Origin: JAGNZR01 sp051652785
GTDB lineage: Bacteria > Fusobacteriota > Fusobacteriia > Fusobacteriales > Fusobacteriaceae
Direction: 5' to 3'
NCBI GenBank assembly: GCA_051652785.1
Contig: JBOFUX010000072.1
Coordinates: 1-14,432 of the forward strand
Length of the DNA stretch: 14,432 nt
Below, piece by piece: positions 14,351 to 14,432 of the stretch; the first letter of the stretch is position 1, and each line of letters starts with the position of its first letter. Made by a program: the position numbers and the translations under genes. The notes beneath the pieces were generated by a model. The model was not told where the DNA came from. It saw only the letters and a program-made list of their open reading frames with translations, and searched no databases.

Positions 14351-14432
14351 CTATTTATTAATCTTTTCTAAAGTTATCTTAACTTTATTTTGTTTAAATA
14401 AATATTTACCATTATGTATAATTAAATTTTCA
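14351..14432 (-). CDS. 3' end of an unidentified minus-strand gene, cut by the window edge
   Basis: Reading the minus strand from the right edge, one frame stays open for 26 codons and ends at TAG (14351-14353), 21 nt before the (p)ppGpp synthetase start and just before its ribosome binding site. The visible C-terminus is hydrophilic and lysine-rich, ending KVKITLEKINK, with HNGKYLF before it. This spacing is what an upstream operon partner would show. The fragment is too short to assign a family, and a chance open frame is possible in such A/T-rich sequence. Confidence 0.5.
   Translation of the reverse strand, partial: ENLIIHNGKYLFKQNKVKITLEKINK

Noticed and set aside
1..14432. CRISPR arrays, insertion sequences, integrases, toxin-antitoxin or defence genes, tRNA or rRNA
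   Set aside because: No spaced direct repeats, transposase or integrase motifs, or cloverleaf sequences were seen. All large open frames belong to recognisable housekeeping or metabolic families.

Overview
The window is strongly AT-rich, with intergenic regions made almost entirely of A and T and long A/T-only hairpins. Every gene has a good Shine-Dalgarno sequence or a coupled start. The gene set is anaerobic and fermentative: an oxygen-labile two-subunit Fe-S fumarase, a short malic enzyme, a thioredoxin-reductase-like flavoprotein without the usual NADPH motif, a stand-alone PTS IIA(Glc), and nagBA with an RpiR regulator. My best inference is a member of the Fusobacteriota; a low-GC clostridium is the main alternative. 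No 16S or other decisive marker is present.

Layout from left to right: (1) cca, minus strand, with its own promoter and a terminator at the left edge. (2) A 360-bp divergent intergenic region with a plus-strand promoter and a terminator-like leader hairpin. (3) A plus-strand run: crr, an 18-bp hairpin, fumarase alpha, fumarase beta (1-nt stop/start overlap), malic enzyme and the flavoprotein, closed by a bidirectional terminator. (4) A convergent class I/II aminotransferase on minus with a near-ideal promoter. (5) A minus-strand operon transcribed as YhcC-type radical SAM, RpiR regulator, nagB, nagA, YaiI/YqxD protein, ending in a 54-nt perfect palindrome that overlaps the last stop codon. 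(6) A DUF1846 gene with its own terminator. (7) A single-domain (p)ppGpp synthetase, preceded by the last 26 codons of another minus-strand gene cut by the right edge.

How the genes fit together: fumarase plus malic enzyme convert fumarate to malate to pyruvate, a route for aspartate- or fumarate-derived carbon. NagA and NagB turn GlcNAc-6-phosphate into fructose-6-phosphate, with RpiR the likely sugar-phosphate sensor. No GlcNAc transporter lies in the window, so the free-standing IIA(Glc) could be a phosphodonor for a PTS permease encoded elsewhere (inference).

I found no CRISPR array, insertion sequence, integrase, tRNA, rRNA or defence system. This is ordinary core chromosome. The points most worth a second look are the missing NADPH motif in the flavoprotein, the leader RNA region before crr, the hairpin that leaves no room for a fumarase promoter, the large palindromes around 7.25-7.39 kb, and the uncharacterised DUF1846 protein.
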